Both the position numbers and the translations under genes were made by a program. Below, one piece after another: positions 17,308 through 26,753 of a stretch of 64,000 bases of DNA; positions within the stretch are counted from its first letter, which is position 1, and the number at the start of each line of letters is the position of its first letter. The notes beneath the pieces were generated by a model, which ran no database searches, was not told where the DNA came from, and saw nothing but the letters and a program-made list of their open reading frames with translations. The DNA is from CAVZTX01 sp963778375. GTDB lineage: Bacteria > Chloroflexota > Ktedonobacteria > Ktedonobacterales > Ktedonobacteraceae. The stretch covers positions 62,001 to 126,000 of the forward strand of contig CAVZTX010000013.1 in assembly GCA_963778375.1 (NCBI GenBank), given 5' to 3'.

Positions 17308-18582
17308 GTGTCACTCATAGTGTCGTTAGAACAGTTCAGTCTGGCCAGTATTTTGCGGGGGATTGAGTCCAATGGGAAAACTGGGTTACTCAAAATCCAG
17401 CGAGGGGAGAAGTGGGTAGAACTTTATTTTAGGCAGGGACAGTTGGTTTGTATAGGTCCTATTTGGTCTACTATCACATTGGGAGATCGGCTTCTACAAG
17501 CAGGGATTATTTCAGAGCAGGCATTGCAAGAGGCGTTGGATGTCATTGGTGAATCACAACTCAGTGAAACTCGAATGGTATTGACACTCATTGATTTAGG
17601 GCACGTCAGTCATGAAAGTCTTTACGGTTGGGCAGCAAAAGAGGCTACTGACGTAATAAGCGTACTTCTCACATGGCGAAGCGGTGAATTTGGCTTCGAG
17701 GAGGAGGTACAACCTCCAATTGATCGTCTTTTGATCTCACTTCCCGTCTCATCATTATTACCTTCAGTCTCTTCAGACGAGCCTATCCAGGTTGAACCGA
17801 CTTCTGCTGTGGCGCAGATGCGGAGCAATCAGGACACACCAGGGATACGTGTTTCTGATCCCCCCACATTAGTTCTTCCGACGCAGTTCTTTCCAGAAAA
17901 TGATTCTGCTGCTCAAGTTCCGGCATCATCTTTCCTTTCGGTTGAGTCACTTGTGAGTATGCCAGATACGAACTCTGGTCCATCTACTCCTCCTCCACTG
18001 TCGGCTCCAAAGCGAATAACTCGGCCATTGGCACCACTGCGCATTGACACTTCGTTTATGACGCCTGAGATGGTGCTTATTCCGACAGATTTGTCGGACC
18101 TACGGGGCAAGAATTTAGAACTAGAACTTTCGCCTGAACAGTGGCAGCTTATGACCCAGGCGAATGGCCGCACATCTCTACAAGAGGCATGTCAGGCACT
18201 TGAGGTACCGCCCGAACGCATCTGTCAGATGGCAGGTGAACTGATTGCACTTGGTTTGATCACCGTATCTCCTCCTACATCTGGGCCTTTACCTGAATCG
18301 CCCTCTGCTCCTAAAGAGCTTGTGATGGCTAGTGTGGATAATGGATATGCTTCCTCAAGCGGGTATCCTAAAGCCATAGCAATGCCTGCTCACGTGAACC
18401 GTACAGTCTCAAATTCAGGATCATTTGAGACTGTATCGCAGTGGGGTAATGGTGGGAATCGCGCAAAGTTTGTCGTTGGAGGCGGTTGGGTAGTCACAGG
18501 CTCTTCCCCGCAACCTTTGCAAAGAAGTGGGCCGTTGAATGTACCCAATCCCGTCTATGCCCAGGTGGAGGGTGTGCGCTAA
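17308..18582 (+). CDS. DUF4388 (PatA-N-like) domain protein
   Basis: 424 residues. The first 150 or so form a DUF4388 domain (SLASILRGIESNGKTGLLKIQRGEKWVELYFRQGQLV), the module of PatA-type and other signalling proteins. It is followed by a GDRLLQAGIIS...LGHVS pair of helix motifs. The middle is a long Ser/Pro-rich linker, then a winged-helix-like region near residues 265-320 (SPEQWQLMTQANGRTSLQEACQALEVPPERICQMAGELIALGLI). The GTG start has GGAGG 13 bases upstream, which is rather far. It is followed 38 bases later by a broken sigma-54-activator gene, so the pair may once have been a regulatory unit. Confidence 0.85.
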   Translation: MSLIVSLEQFSLASILRGIESNGKTGLLKIQRGEKWVELYFRQGQLVCIGPIWSTITLGDRLLQAGIISEQALQEALDVIGESQLSETRMVLTLIDLGHVSHESLYGWAAKEATDVISVLLTWRSGEFGFEEEVQPPIDRLLISLPVSSLLPSVSSDEPIQVEPTSAVAQMRSNQDTPGIRVSDPPTLVLPTQFFPENDSAAQVPASSFLSVESLVSMPDTNSGPSTPPPLSAPKRITRPLAPLRIDTSFMTPEMVLIPTDLSDLRGKNLELELSPEQWQLMTQANGRTSLQEACQALEVPPERICQMAGELIALGLITVSPPTSGPLPESPSAPKELVMASVDNGYASSSGYPKAIAMPAHVNRTVSNSGSFETVSQWGNGGNRAKFVVGGGWVVTGSSPQPLQRSGPLNVPNPVYAQVEGVR

Positions 18583-18620
18583 TCATTTTGTGGGTTGTGG
18601 ACGTCGTGCCGCGGGTGACA

Positions 18621-19542
18621 ATGTCCACAAGGGGGTACGTGAGTGAGAAGGGGCGCACCGTATCATATTATTCTGAATCATTGAAAGATCCAATTTCCTC
18701 TGTAGGTATGGTGATTGGACGCAGCCGGGCGATGCAGGAGATAGCGACTATCGTTCGCCAGATAGCTGCATACCCGCCGACAACCGTGCTATTGCAGGGC
18801 AAAAGCGGCACAGGCAAGGATGTTGTTGCTCACCTCATTCATGCACTCAGTCCCCGTTCTGCCCATTAATTTTTCCCATCAACTGTGTGGTCATTCCCGA
18901 CACACTCCTAGAAACCGAACTTTTTGGTGTGGAGGCAGGGGCTTTTACCGATGCAAAGGCTTCGCGTGATGGTTATCTGCTACGGGCCGATGGTGGTACC
19001 CTCTTCCTGGACGAAATAGGCTCAATGCCACTCCTGTTGCAAGCAAAGCTGCTGCGCTTTCTCGAGACGAGAAAATTTCGGCGTGTCGGAGGTACCAGGG
19101 AGATCAATGTTGACCTGCGAGTCATATCAGCCACGAATGTTGATCTGAAGACGGCCGTCGCGCACAAAACCTTTAGGGAGGATCTGTTTTATCGGTTGCA
19201 GGTGATTACGCTGCCTTTACCTCCTCTGAGAGAATGGCCGGAGGATATTGAGCCGCTGGTCGAACATTTCTTGCAGGTGCATTCTATTGAAGGATTGGGA
19301 CCTTTGCGAGTGAGTCGGGAGGCAATGGAATTATTGCAGGAAGCAGTGCTAGCGAACGCTTACGGGAGCTTCAGCGGCAGATACATCTTCCTCCTGAGGG
19401 AATAGACTTGCCGACCTTCTTGGGAAGCATCGAGCGTACCTTGGTTCAGGAGGCGCTGCAGCGATGTAATGGAAATCAGGTGCGCGCGGCGGCACTGCTT
19501 GGTATTTCACACGATCAGTTGCGGCATCGTCTTATAAATTGA
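18621..19542 (+). pseudogene. Sigma-54 interaction (AAA+) activator, degraded
   Basis: Remnant of an NtrC-type AAA+ activator. Piece one (18621 to about 18867) has Walker A GKSGTGKD and ends SPRSAH-stop. Piece two, shifted by one base near 18866-18870, has PINCVVIPDTLLETELFGVEAGAFTDA, Walker B GGTLFLDEIG and the sensor region. Piece three, after a second shift and probable deletion near 19340-19355, is the Fis-like helix-turn-helix ending NQVRAAALLGISHDQLRHRL. The sigma-54 contact loop reads GAFTDA instead of GAFTGA, a change expected to abolish activation. At least two lesions plus the altered loop indicate a true pseudogene. Confidence 0.85.
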
Positions 19543-19545
19543 GCT

Positions 19546-20766
19546 TCACACTTCGGGCCAATCGAGCATCATGGCTTTGGCCGTGCTTCCTGGTTGTATG
19601 ACTGTGCCGCCTTCAGGTACGATTACGAAGGCGTTGGCATTGAGCAGGGAGGTAGTGATGTTGGAGCCTTGATTGCCGGTTGTGTGAGCGATGAAGCGAC
19701 CATCGCGCCATTCTACGTGGGCGCGTACATAGTGGCGGCGCATTACCTTTTCACTGACGCCGTCTTCGACTACAGCATCGATTTGTGGATGAACCAGGCG
19801 GGTATGCCCTAACATCTTGCGAATGACAGGGCGACCAAATAACTCGAAGGTTACTGCTGCTGAGACGGGATTACCAGGTAGGCCCAATAAGGGTATATTA
19901 CTAATGTGGCCGAATGCAACCGGTTTGCCGGGGCGCATGTTGATACGCCAGAAATTGATCTGACCTTGTTCCGCCATGATATTCTTGACCAGGTCAAAGT
20001 CGCCGACGGAAACACCGCCGGAGGTGATAATGAGGTCATTTTGCACGGCTTGTGTAAACTTCTCGCGCAGGCTTTCAATGGTGTCGCGGGCGACTCCAAG
20101 GCGATGCGGCTCAGCTCCAGCACGCTGTACAGCAGCTTCGAGCAGGTAGCTATTACTGTTGCGAATCTTGCCGGGTCGCAGTGGTTCATGCACGTCAATG
20201 ACCTCGTCGCCTGTGCCGAGTATAGCTACGTGAGGGCGACGTACAACCGGTACATTTGCCCAGCCTAGGGTTGCTAGCACGCCAATTTCCCATGGTCCGA
20301 TCTCGCCTCCTTGCAGCAAAATCGTTTGTCCGCGCCGTATATCTTCTCCGGCAGGACGAATATTATTGCCTGGGGCAACCGGTTGCAGGATTTCTACCCA
20401 CTCAGCGCCAGATTCGGCGGGGCGAGTCAATTCTACCTGTATAACCGCATCTGCTCCAGGAGGCACGGGGGCACCGGTCATGATGCGCATGGTGGTGCCT
20501 TCTTGCACTGAGGAGTTCGCTACATAGCCGGCAGCGACTTCTCCCGTAATGCGTAGACGTGGTGGTTGGCCATTGCGAGGCTGGCTGTCTCGGCTGAGTA
20601 GAGCAAAACCATCCATGGCGGAGTTAGCGAAAGGCGGCATGTCCTCTTGCGCTACGATATTCTGTGCCAAAACTAGCCCAAGAGCTTGAGGTAGTGGCAC
20701 CTGGGTAGCTGCAAGTGGTGTTATTTCAGCGAGTATGCGTTCGAGTGCTTCTTCTACGCTAATCAT
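19546..20766 (-). CDS. moeA: Molybdopterin molybdenumtransferase
   Basis: 406-residue MoeA/gephyrin-E family enzyme that inserts molybdate into adenylated molybdopterin. Domain order is normal: N-terminal VEEALERILAEITPL...DMPPFANSAMDGFAL; substrate domain with TGEVAAGY and MTGAPVPPGADAVIQVE; the MoCF-binding core GDEVI...GKIRNSNSYLL, TSGGVSVGDFDLV, FGHISNIPLLGLPGNPVSA; and a C-terminal beta-barrel. It starts at the ATG at 20766. No other molybdopterin gene is in the window, so its partners must be elsewhere. It converges on the broken sigma-54-activator gene with a 3-base gap. Confidence 0.96.
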   Translation of the reverse strand: MISVEEALERILAEITPLAATQVPLPQALGLVLAQNIVAQEDMPPFANSAMDGFALLSRDSQPRNGQPPRLRITGEVAAGYVANSSVQEGTTMRIMTGAPVPPGADAVIQVELTRPAESGAEWVEILQPVAPGNNIRPAGEDIRRGQTILLQGGEIGPWEIGVLATLGWANVPVVRRPHVAILGTGDEVIDVHEPLRPGKIRNSNSYLLEAAVQRAGAEPHRLGVARDTIESLREKFTQAVQNDLIITSGGVSVGDFDLVKNIMAEQGQINFWRINMRPGKPVAFGHISNIPLLGLPGNPVSAAVTFELFGRPVIRKMLGHTRLVHPQIDAVVEDGVSEKVMRRHYVRAHVEWRDGRFIAHTTGNQGSNITTSLLNANAFVIVPEGGTVIQPGSTAKAMMLDWPEV

Positions 20767-20810
20767 ACATTGAGAGACCCCCTCAAATAGTCCAACACGC
20801 CAATAGTAGA

Positions 20811-20875
20811 GAAGCCTGGCATCCCAAATACTTGTACCGAACTGGTTTCAAGGTATAACGGGTGTGCCAGGCTTC
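20811..20875. repeat. Inverted repeat beside tRNA-Glu
   Basis: GAAGCCTGGCA (20811-20821) pairs with TGCCAGGCTTC (20865-20875). An inner TTGTACC/GGTATAA-like pairing gives a branched fold. It lies just 3' of the minus-strand tRNA-Glu and ahead of moeA, so it may terminate or process the tRNA transcript. Confidence 0.6.
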
Positions 20876-20887
20876 CCTACAAAATAG

Positions 20888-20961
20888 TACCTCGTATGGG
20901 AGTCGAACCCATGATCTCCGCCTTGAAAGGGCGGCGTCCTTGGCCACTAGACGAACGAGGC
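20888..20961 (-). tRNA. tRNA-Glu (anticodon TTC)
   Basis: Read on the minus strand, the acceptor GCCTCGT pairs with ACGAGGT (G-T at the first pair), discriminator A. The anticodon arm is CCGCC-CTTTCAA-GGCGG with TTC, and the T-arm is ATGGG-TTCGACT-CCCAT. No CCA is encoded. Length 74 nt. Confidence 0.94.
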
Positions 20962-21020
20962 TTACAGTTGTGTCAACGGTAGGATTGTACCCTATGATGC
21001 AGTGCTTTGTCAAGAAAAAT

Positions 21021-21896
21021 TTATTGGGCTGCGATATCGTCGCCTGGCTGCTGCAAAGGTTTCATTGCTTCTGGTGTTTTACCGGCAATTGGATGTATCC
21101 AAGATTTGATGCGCAGGTAGAGGGCCATGACTCCACCGAACCATAGGCCACCGTAGACGTAGCCTGCCATTACGTCGCTGGGCCAGTGTGCGCCAAGGTA
21201 GACACGCGAAGGGCCGACTAAGATAATCAGCGCAGTACAGACCCCAATCAGTGCATTGCGCAGCCTACCTGAACGCCAGTTGGTTGCCAGGAAATAGATC
21301 AGCAAGCCAAAGATGTTGGTATAGTGCATGACGTGACCGCTGGGAAAGCTCGGCTCATTGATCACACGTACCACGGACACAAGCTCTTTTGTTGGCCTTG
21401 GACGTTTAATCAGGTTTTTCACGAGATAGTTGAGTACGCTAGTCGTACCTGTGAGTAGGATGAAAAGCGCCTCCAGGCGGAAACGCAGGAACCAGAAAAT
21501 AGACGCGGAGCCAACCGTGAGAGGAATAGATAATTTGGGAAAGCCAAACTCGGAAACCGCGATCATGAGTTGGCGGAACCAGGGATTGTGTTGGCTTTGC
21601 AGGGTACGAGTGATCGTTCTGTCGCCGGGGAACAATTGTGTCCGACGCGCAATCCACGAGAACATGATGATGCCTGAAAGTAGCCAGCCATAGAAGACCA
21701 GGATGATAGTGCCACGCGAAACGGCGTGACGGCCAGAAACAGAGGTTTCTGCTGCAATGCGCTGAGCCTCGTTCACTACCGGTTTCACATTTTGTTCGAC
21801 CGCGGCTTGTAACTGCGGAAGTACATCTGCTGGTGCCGGAATCAGGGTTGGCTGTGTTGCAAAATCTTTGGTCGGCTGGTTTGTGTTGTTTGGCAT
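21021..21896 (-). CDS. PAP2-family membrane phosphatase
   Basis: 291-residue integral membrane phosphatase of the type-2 phosphatidic acid phosphatase family, probably acting on lipid phosphates at the outer face of the membrane. The three signature motifs are complete: KRPRPTKE (motif 1, KxxxxxxRP-like), PSFPSGH (motif 2) and SRVYLGAHWPSDV (motif 3, catalytic His). About six helices follow an N-terminal soluble segment of about 70 residues. It lies downstream of a lipid kinase gene at 21926 on the same strand, suggesting paired phosphate addition and removal on lipids. Confidence 0.93.
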   Translation of the reverse strand: MPNNTNQPTKDFATQPTLIPAPADVLPQLQAAVEQNVKPVVNEAQRIAAETSVSGRHAVSRGTIILVFYGWLLSGIIMFSWIARRTQLFPGDRTITRTLQSQHNPWFRQLMIAVSEFGFPKLSIPLTVGSASIFWFLRFRLEALFILLTGTTSVLNYLVKNLIKRPRPTKELVSVVRVINEPSFPSGHVMHYTNIFGLLIYFLATNWRSGRLRNALIGVCTALIILVGPSRVYLGAHWPSDVMAGYVYGGLWFGGVMALYLRIKSWIHPIAGKTPEAMKPLQQPGDDIAAQ

Positions 21897-21925
21897 AGAA
21901 GAGTCCTCTCCTTGTGCTCCTGTAC

Positions 21926-22906
21926 TTATACTGGTTCACTACTCGTTTGTAATTTCGCACTACCCCCGGTTTTTTCCTTCTCACCATACAAGCCAGGAGC
22001 ATTGATCCCCGGCACTCGCACGCCCAAAGCGGCGGGAATGCTTCTAACGGTTGTCGGTGTATGGCCTTGAATTTCTCCGTCGACCATTACCTCGATAGGT
22101 TGTTCAGTACTAATACGTAATGACTTCACCTTGCGATGCGTGATCTTCGGCTGGTAGACCCGCTTGCCTTGAGTGATGGAGATGCCGTGTCGAATAAATT
22201 CGAGTTTGCTAAAGTTTTTGTATATCACTACATCTAGCAGTCCATCGTCCATTAAGACGTTGGGAGCTACTTGAAAGTGCGGGCCATAAAATGGCGCATT
22301 ACAGATGGTCACCTGAAGAGCTTGATAAGGGCGTCGTCTGTGTTCATCAAAAGAGATACTGAGTTTTGGGGGCTTAAAGGTTAGTAATGTACTCAGTCCT
22401 TCGATGATGCCGCGCAATGTGGAAAGTAGACCGGGAGCCTTGATCTCTTCGCCCGCGGGGAAGAGATTGGCCTCCAGTCCTATACCTGCCACTTCGAAAA
22501 AGGATTGTCCATTAGCATCCCCAATGTCAATTGTACGCGTCTTGCCTTGCGCAATGACCTCACAGGCTGCTTCGACAGTTTCAGGAATACCCAGACTGCG
22601 TGCCAAGTTGTTCATCGTTCCTGTGGGAATAATGCCAAGTGCGGTCTGTGTGCCGATCAAACCCTTAGCAACTGCATGAATTGTACCATCTCCACCGGCC
22701 GCGATGACAATTTCTGCATGGTCAGCCGCCGCACGTATTGAAAGGCCCTGCCCTGTATCCTCCGGTGTTGTATAATAGACCTCCGGCTCGATACCATAGC
22801 TGCGCAAGGCCGCGAGAATAGCTGCCTCGGTCTCCTCTGGAGTCATTGCTTTCGTTGTGAGCGTCGATATCCCCGATGTGGGATTAAGGATCAACATTGC
22901 GCGCAT
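21926..22906 (-). CDS. Diacylglycerol kinase-like lipid kinase (YegS/DagK family)
   Basis: 326-residue soluble lipid kinase of the DAGK catalytic family. N-terminal MLILNPTSG is the phosphate-binding start. AGGDGTIHAVAKGL is the GGDGT nucleotide loop, and GIIPTGTMNNLARSLGIP is the GTxNDxAR-type motif, here with MNNLAR. The C-terminal half is the family beta-sandwich (DDGLLDVVIY, EVMVDGEIQGHTP). It catalyses ATP-dependent phosphorylation of diacylglycerol or a related lipid. It starts at the ATG at 22906 and is followed 29 bases later by the PAP2 phosphatase gene. Confidence 0.93.
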   Translation of the reverse strand: MRAMLILNPTSGISTLTTKAMTPEETEAAILAALRSYGIEPEVYYTTPEDTGQGLSIRAAADHAEIVIAAGGDGTIHAVAKGLIGTQTALGIIPTGTMNNLARSLGIPETVEAACEVIAQGKTRTIDIGDANGQSFFEVAGIGLEANLFPAGEEIKAPGLLSTLRGIIEGLSTLLTFKPPKLSISFDEHRRRPYQALQVTICNAPFYGPHFQVAPNVLMDDGLLDVVIYKNFSKLEFIRHGISITQGKRVYQPKITHRKVKSLRISTEQPIEVMVDGEIQGHTPTTVRSIPAALGVRVPGINAPGLYGEKEKTGGSAKLQTSSEPV

Positions 22907-23053
22907 GTTTATAACTTTCTAAATTATTGTAAAGGTGGCAGAATGGTATGCTACAATATCAATATACTTCAATGCCCGTTTGTTCATACACCTACCAGCA
23001 TAATAAATCACACATAATTAGCACGGAAAACTCGACAAGAAGGGATACAAGCC

Positions 23054-24844
23054 ATGCTAGATCTATCTCATCCGATGGCCTTGACCAATCTTATGCCGGC
23101 TACTGAAGGAATAAATTTCTACACCGCTGATCCCGATTTAGCATTCCTCTTACGCCAGCTTCTTTCTGAAGAGGATAGTGAACGGGTGCAAGGCTTGCTC
23201 ACGGCAATGGGACAGGTTGCTTCGGGGAAGATGGATGATCTGGCCGAGGTCGCTAATCGTGAGGGACCGGTGCTGGTACAATACGACAAATATGGGCAGC
23301 GCATCGATAAGGTAGTCTTTCACCCTGCCTATCACGAGCTAGAGCGTATCGCCTACGAAGATTTTGCCATCGCCGCCTGTTGCCATCGTGAAGATGCATT
23401 GGGTTGGTCTGGCCGCGTGCCTCAACCGGTCAAATTTGCTCTTGGTTATCTCGGAATGCAGGCCGAATTGGGCGTTTTCTGCCCCGTGTCGATGACAGAT
23501 GCACTCGCACGGCTCATGGAGCGTTACGCTAGCGAACCACTCAAGCGGCGCTTTTTACCTGGGTTGACTGCATTGACAATGGTCGAACTGAAGCAGGGCG
23601 CGATGTTTCTGACGGAAAAGCAAGGGGGTTCGGATGTAGGTCTCACAACTACGGTGGCGAAACCTCTCCTGCACACACATCATTTATCACAGGATGAGCT
23701 TCAACCGGAATGGGAGCTATGGGGCGATAAGTGGTTCTGCTCAAATGTCTCTGCCGATTTGATCCTGACGCTTGCACGACCAGAAGGTGCTCCTGAAGGA
23801 ACGCGCGGCCTAGGGCTATTCCTTGTACCTAAAACGCTAGATGATGGGATGCGTAATACCTATACTATCAACCGCTTGAAGGACAAACTTGGCACACGTT
23901 CACTTGCAACTGGAGAGGTGACGCTGCAAGGAGCGCAAGCATACCAGGTTGGTGTTCTGGATCGCGGCTTTGTGCAGATGACCGAGATGATTAATCTGAC
24001 GCGCATCTGGGCTGCAATAGGGTCGCTAGCTGCCATGCGCCGCAGCTATCTTGAAGCGTTGGTGCACACGCGTGGGCGCGTTACATTTGGACGACCATTG
24101 GCAGAGCATCCGCTTATGCGCAGGCAGTTGGTTGATCTATTGATCGAGGTTGAAGGTTGCGCGGCCCTGGCGTTTGAGACCGCAGCGGTGTTAGAGCGGG
24201 TGGATCGTCATGGTGCAGAAGAAGATCGCCGCCTTTTACGTATTCTAACGCCGCTTTGCAAATACTACATACCCAAACGCGGCGAATATGTGACGCTTGA
24301 GGCTCTGGAGATGCGCGGGGGCAATGGCTACGTGGAAGATTGGGTAAATCCTCGTATGCTGCGTGATGCTATCGTCAATGTTGTATGGGAGGGTTCAAGC
24401 AATGTCATCGTACTGGATGTGGCGCGGGCTATCAATCGGGAAGGAGCGGGAGCAGCTCTCTTTAGTATGTTGCATCAGCGGCTGCAATCGCTTCAGTGGC
24501 CGATTGTCGTTCCGGTAGCGCAGGAAGTGCAGGCAATGGCGCGTCAGTTAGGAGAACGTTTGCAGCATCTCGCCACACTTGACTCGGAAAGTGCTCAATT
24601 ACCTCTGAGAGGTATTGTCGAGCGCATGGCTCAACTGACAATTGTCACCTTACTGTTGGAGCAGGCCGAGAGCGAGTTGCTACGTGGTCCCGAAGGAACC
24701 GGCAAGCGCAAATGGCTTATAGCGTTGCTGTATTTGCATCGACACGTGCTGGTGCATCCTGATGGCTGGGCCGCTGATAACGACCCTACTGTGCTTAATC
24801 ATTTCGATGCGCTCGTAGATTGGAAATCTATAGCTCTAAGCTGA
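23054..24844 (+). CDS. AidB-like acyl-CoA dehydrogenase
   Basis: 596-residue flavoprotein of the AidB branch of acyl-CoA dehydrogenases. AidB markers are MFLTEKQGGSDVG, the FAD/substrate region WELWGDKWFCSNVSADLILTLARPEG, and ALEMRGGNGYVEDWVNPRMLRDAIVNVVWEGSSNVIVLDVARA near the C-terminus. The protein also has the N-terminal AidB extension and a C-terminal helical extra domain of about 110 residues. E. coli AidB is linked to alkylation stress; others act on acyl-CoAs, so the substrate here is open. No beta-oxidation neighbours are present. It is divergent from the lipid kinase gene. Confidence 0.93.
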   Translation: MLDLSHPMALTNLMPATEGINFYTADPDLAFLLRQLLSEEDSERVQGLLTAMGQVASGKMDDLAEVANREGPVLVQYDKYGQRIDKVVFHPAYHELERIAYEDFAIAACCHREDALGWSGRVPQPVKFALGYLGMQAELGVFCPVSMTDALARLMERYASEPLKRRFLPGLTALTMVELKQGAMFLTEKQGGSDVGLTTTVAKPLLHTHHLSQDELQPEWELWGDKWFCSNVSADLILTLARPEGAPEGTRGLGLFLVPKTLDDGMRNTYTINRLKDKLGTRSLATGEVTLQGAQAYQVGVLDRGFVQMTEMINLTRIWAAIGSLAAMRRSYLEALVHTRGRVTFGRPLAEHPLMRRQLVDLLIEVEGCAALAFETAAVLERVDRHGAEEDRRLLRILTPLCKYYIPKRGEYVTLEALEMRGGNGYVEDWVNPRMLRDAIVNVVWEGSSNVIVLDVARAINREGAGAALFSMLHQRLQSLQWPIVVPVAQEVQAMARQLGERLQHLATLDSESAQLPLRGIVERMAQLTIVTLLLEQAESELLRGPEGTGKRKWLIALLYLHRHVLVHPDGWAADNDPTVLNHFDALVDWKSIALS

Positions 24845-24894
24845 CAATCGGCATTCCATGCTAAAAAATCTAAATTATTGAGGAATCGCTGCGA

Positions 24895-26715
24895 ATGTTG
24901 ATACGTGTCAAGCAGTTCAAGGTAAGTGCATATGAGCTATTTGCAGTAGGAATTATAGCATTTGCTGTCTTGCTACGTGTGGTGCTGGCGGCGAATGGCT
25001 GGCCACAAACCAATAGTGACGAAGACACGATGGGACTGATGGCCCTCCACATTGCTAACCGTGGGGAGCATCCCATCTTTTTTTATGGTCAGAGCTATAT
25101 GGGGGCATTCGAGGCGTATCTCGGTGCGGCACTCTTTCGCCTTTTTGGGGTCTCGGTATTCACGTTGCGGCTCGGCACGATATTGCTGTTTGCCCTTTTT
25201 CTCGTCAGTATGTATTTCTTCACAAGCCTGCTTTATACGAAAAAATTGGCTCTGATCGTATTGATTTTACTCAGTTTTGGATCAATTGTGGTCCTGGATA
25301 CGCAATTGATTGCGCTTGGTGGTTACCCCGAGCTACTACTCTTTGGTTCTCTTACCATGCTCCTTGCTTCATGGCTTGCACTCACTTCGGGTCAATATGC
25401 ATCCTGGAGCATAAGGACGTGGCGGTTCATCGGCTTTTTCTGCTGGGGACTGGTTGTGGGAATTGGCTTCTGGTGCGATTTTCTGATGATCTCATTTATT
25501 CTGGCGTCAGGTTTGCTGCTTGCGCTCTTTTGTTGGCGTGAGCTACTGAAAGGAGCTGTATTGTGTCTTCTATTAGGCATCCTGATAGGTGCGTTTCCCT
25601 TGATCGTTTACAATCTCAAGGCATCGCCAGGACAAGATACATTAACTGTATTAAGGCTTCTGCACGATAGTGGTGGCGTAGAATTGACTCAGAACCATGA
25701 TTACAATCAGTTTCCGCTCATACGTGAGGCCAAGGGTACAGCGCTAATAGCCCTGCCTTCGGCTACGGGAGGGCCGACTTTCTGCGCGGATTCTGAATTG
25801 CGGCTCTATGGACGTACAAGCCTTGGGGCTTTCCCATGTACGCACGTTTTTAAGAGTCGGCGTTTAGTCTTCATGGCTCTCGGTTGGAGTCTGGGTTTCG
25901 TTTTGCTCTGGCTAGTAGCTGTCTTTCAAGCATTGAGAGCGCTCTGGAAACTACGGCCTCGATCGATTGTACGAACGCAGCCGCCAGAAAAGAGGCAAGC
26001 CATGATACGCCATCTGGCTCGTCTCCTATTATTAGCAAACGCTGGACTGACTCTGGGATTGTTTCTATCCAGCCCATTGTCAGCCGTGTGGCCAACTAAT
26101 GCACGTTATTTAATTGGTTTGCTGGTTGCGTTGCCTGCTTTACTGTCTCCTCTTTGGGGAAATGTTGATCGTGTGAAAGTGGGTTTTCAGAAATTAGCCT
26201 GGATAACTGGAAGGGGTCGGGGGGCCGATACATCGGCAGTGGGTGCGATAAATTGGCCCCTACTGGGTGGCTTCAGTTCAAGATATGGTGCAACCATTGC
26301 CTTAGTCTTCAGGATAGGAATGTTTCTGCTTATTGGTCTTGTGTTTCTGCTTGGAACTATTAGCGCTTTCTCTGAGATTCCTGTCGTTCAAGCTGATGTA
26401 CGGCAGGAGGATGCGCTTGTTTCAAATCTCCTGCGCATTCATGCTACGCGTATTTATACGGATTACTGGACGTGTGGGCGGCTTATTTTCCAGAGTCATG
26501 AGCAGATCATCTGCGTGTCTCTGGATGTTAATTTGCAGCCGACTCATAATCGCTATGTGCCATACTATTCAACCGTAAAGGCTGATCCACAAGCGGCTTA
26601 TATGTTTCCGATAGGTTCTGCTCAAGCGAATGCTTTTGCAAAGGAGGCAACGCATTCAAAATGGCAATACCGGCATTTTGTGTTTGAAGGTTATGTTGTG
26701 TATCAGCCTGGATAA
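24895..26715 (+). CDS. Polytopic membrane protein, GT-C (family 39-like) glycosyltransferase
   Basis: 606 residues with about eleven transmembrane helices. The first extracytoplasmic loop carries the acidic pair of the fold (NSDEDTMGLMALHIANRGEHPIFFYGQSYMGAFEAYLGAALF). This pattern is shared by ArnT/PMT-like transferases that use polyprenyl-phosphate sugars. A C-terminal loop near residues 455-475 (GRGADTSAVGAINWPLLGGF) is encoded by a REP-like repeat (26224-26263). It follows the AidB-like gene by 50 bases but without an obvious functional link. Donor and acceptor are unknown. Confidence 0.75.
   Translation: MLIRVKQFKVSAYELFAVGIIAFAVLLRVVLAANGWPQTNSDEDTMGLMALHIANRGEHPIFFYGQSYMGAFEAYLGAALFRLFGVSVFTLRLGTILLFALFLVSMYFFTSLLYTKKLALIVLILLSFGSIVVLDTQLIALGGYPELLLFGSLTMLLASWLALTSGQYASWSIRTWRFIGFFCWGLVVGIGFWCDFLMISFILASGLLLALFCWRELLKGAVLCLLLGILIGAFPLIVYNLKASPGQDTLTVLRLLHDSGGVELTQNHDYNQFPLIREAKGTALIALPSATGGPTFCADSELRLYGRTSLGAFPCTHVFKSRRLVFMALGWSLGFVLLWLVAVFQALRALWKLRPRSIVRTQPPEKRQAMIRHLARLLLLANAGLTLGLFLSSPLSAVWPTNARYLIGLLVALPALLSPLWGNVDRVKVGFQKLAWITGRGRGADTSAVGAINWPLLGGFSSRYGATIALVFRIGMFLLIGLVFLLGTISAFSEIPVVQADVRQEDALVSNLLRIHATRIYTDYWTCGRLIFQSHEQIICVSLDVNLQPTHNRYVPYYSTVKADPQAAYMFPIGSAQANAFAKEATHSKWQYRHFVFEGYVVYQPG
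26224..26263 (+). repeat. REP-like 40-nt repeat inside a coding region (copy A)
   Basis: Contains GCCGAT-AC-ATCGGC, a perfect 6-bp inverted repeat, followed by GTGGGTGCGATAAATTGGCC and CCTAC. It matches 32 of 40 bases without gaps to the intergenic copy at 45210-45249. It is in frame with the host gene and encodes part of a loop. Confidence 0.75.
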
Positions 26716-26724
26716 ACGCTATCT

Positions 26725-26753
26725 GAATAAGGTATAGCTAATATGCCTTATTC
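26725..26753. terminator. Hairpin between convergent genes
   Basis: GAATAAGG (26725-26732) pairs with CCTTATTC (26746-26753). It overlaps the last codons of the minus-strand gene and follows the plus-strand stop by 10 bases. A short A/T tract on each side would allow bidirectional but weak termination. Confidence 0.45.

Noticed and set aside
20811..20961. tRNA-associated integration site
   Set aside because: No integrase gene and no duplicated tRNA end were seen.
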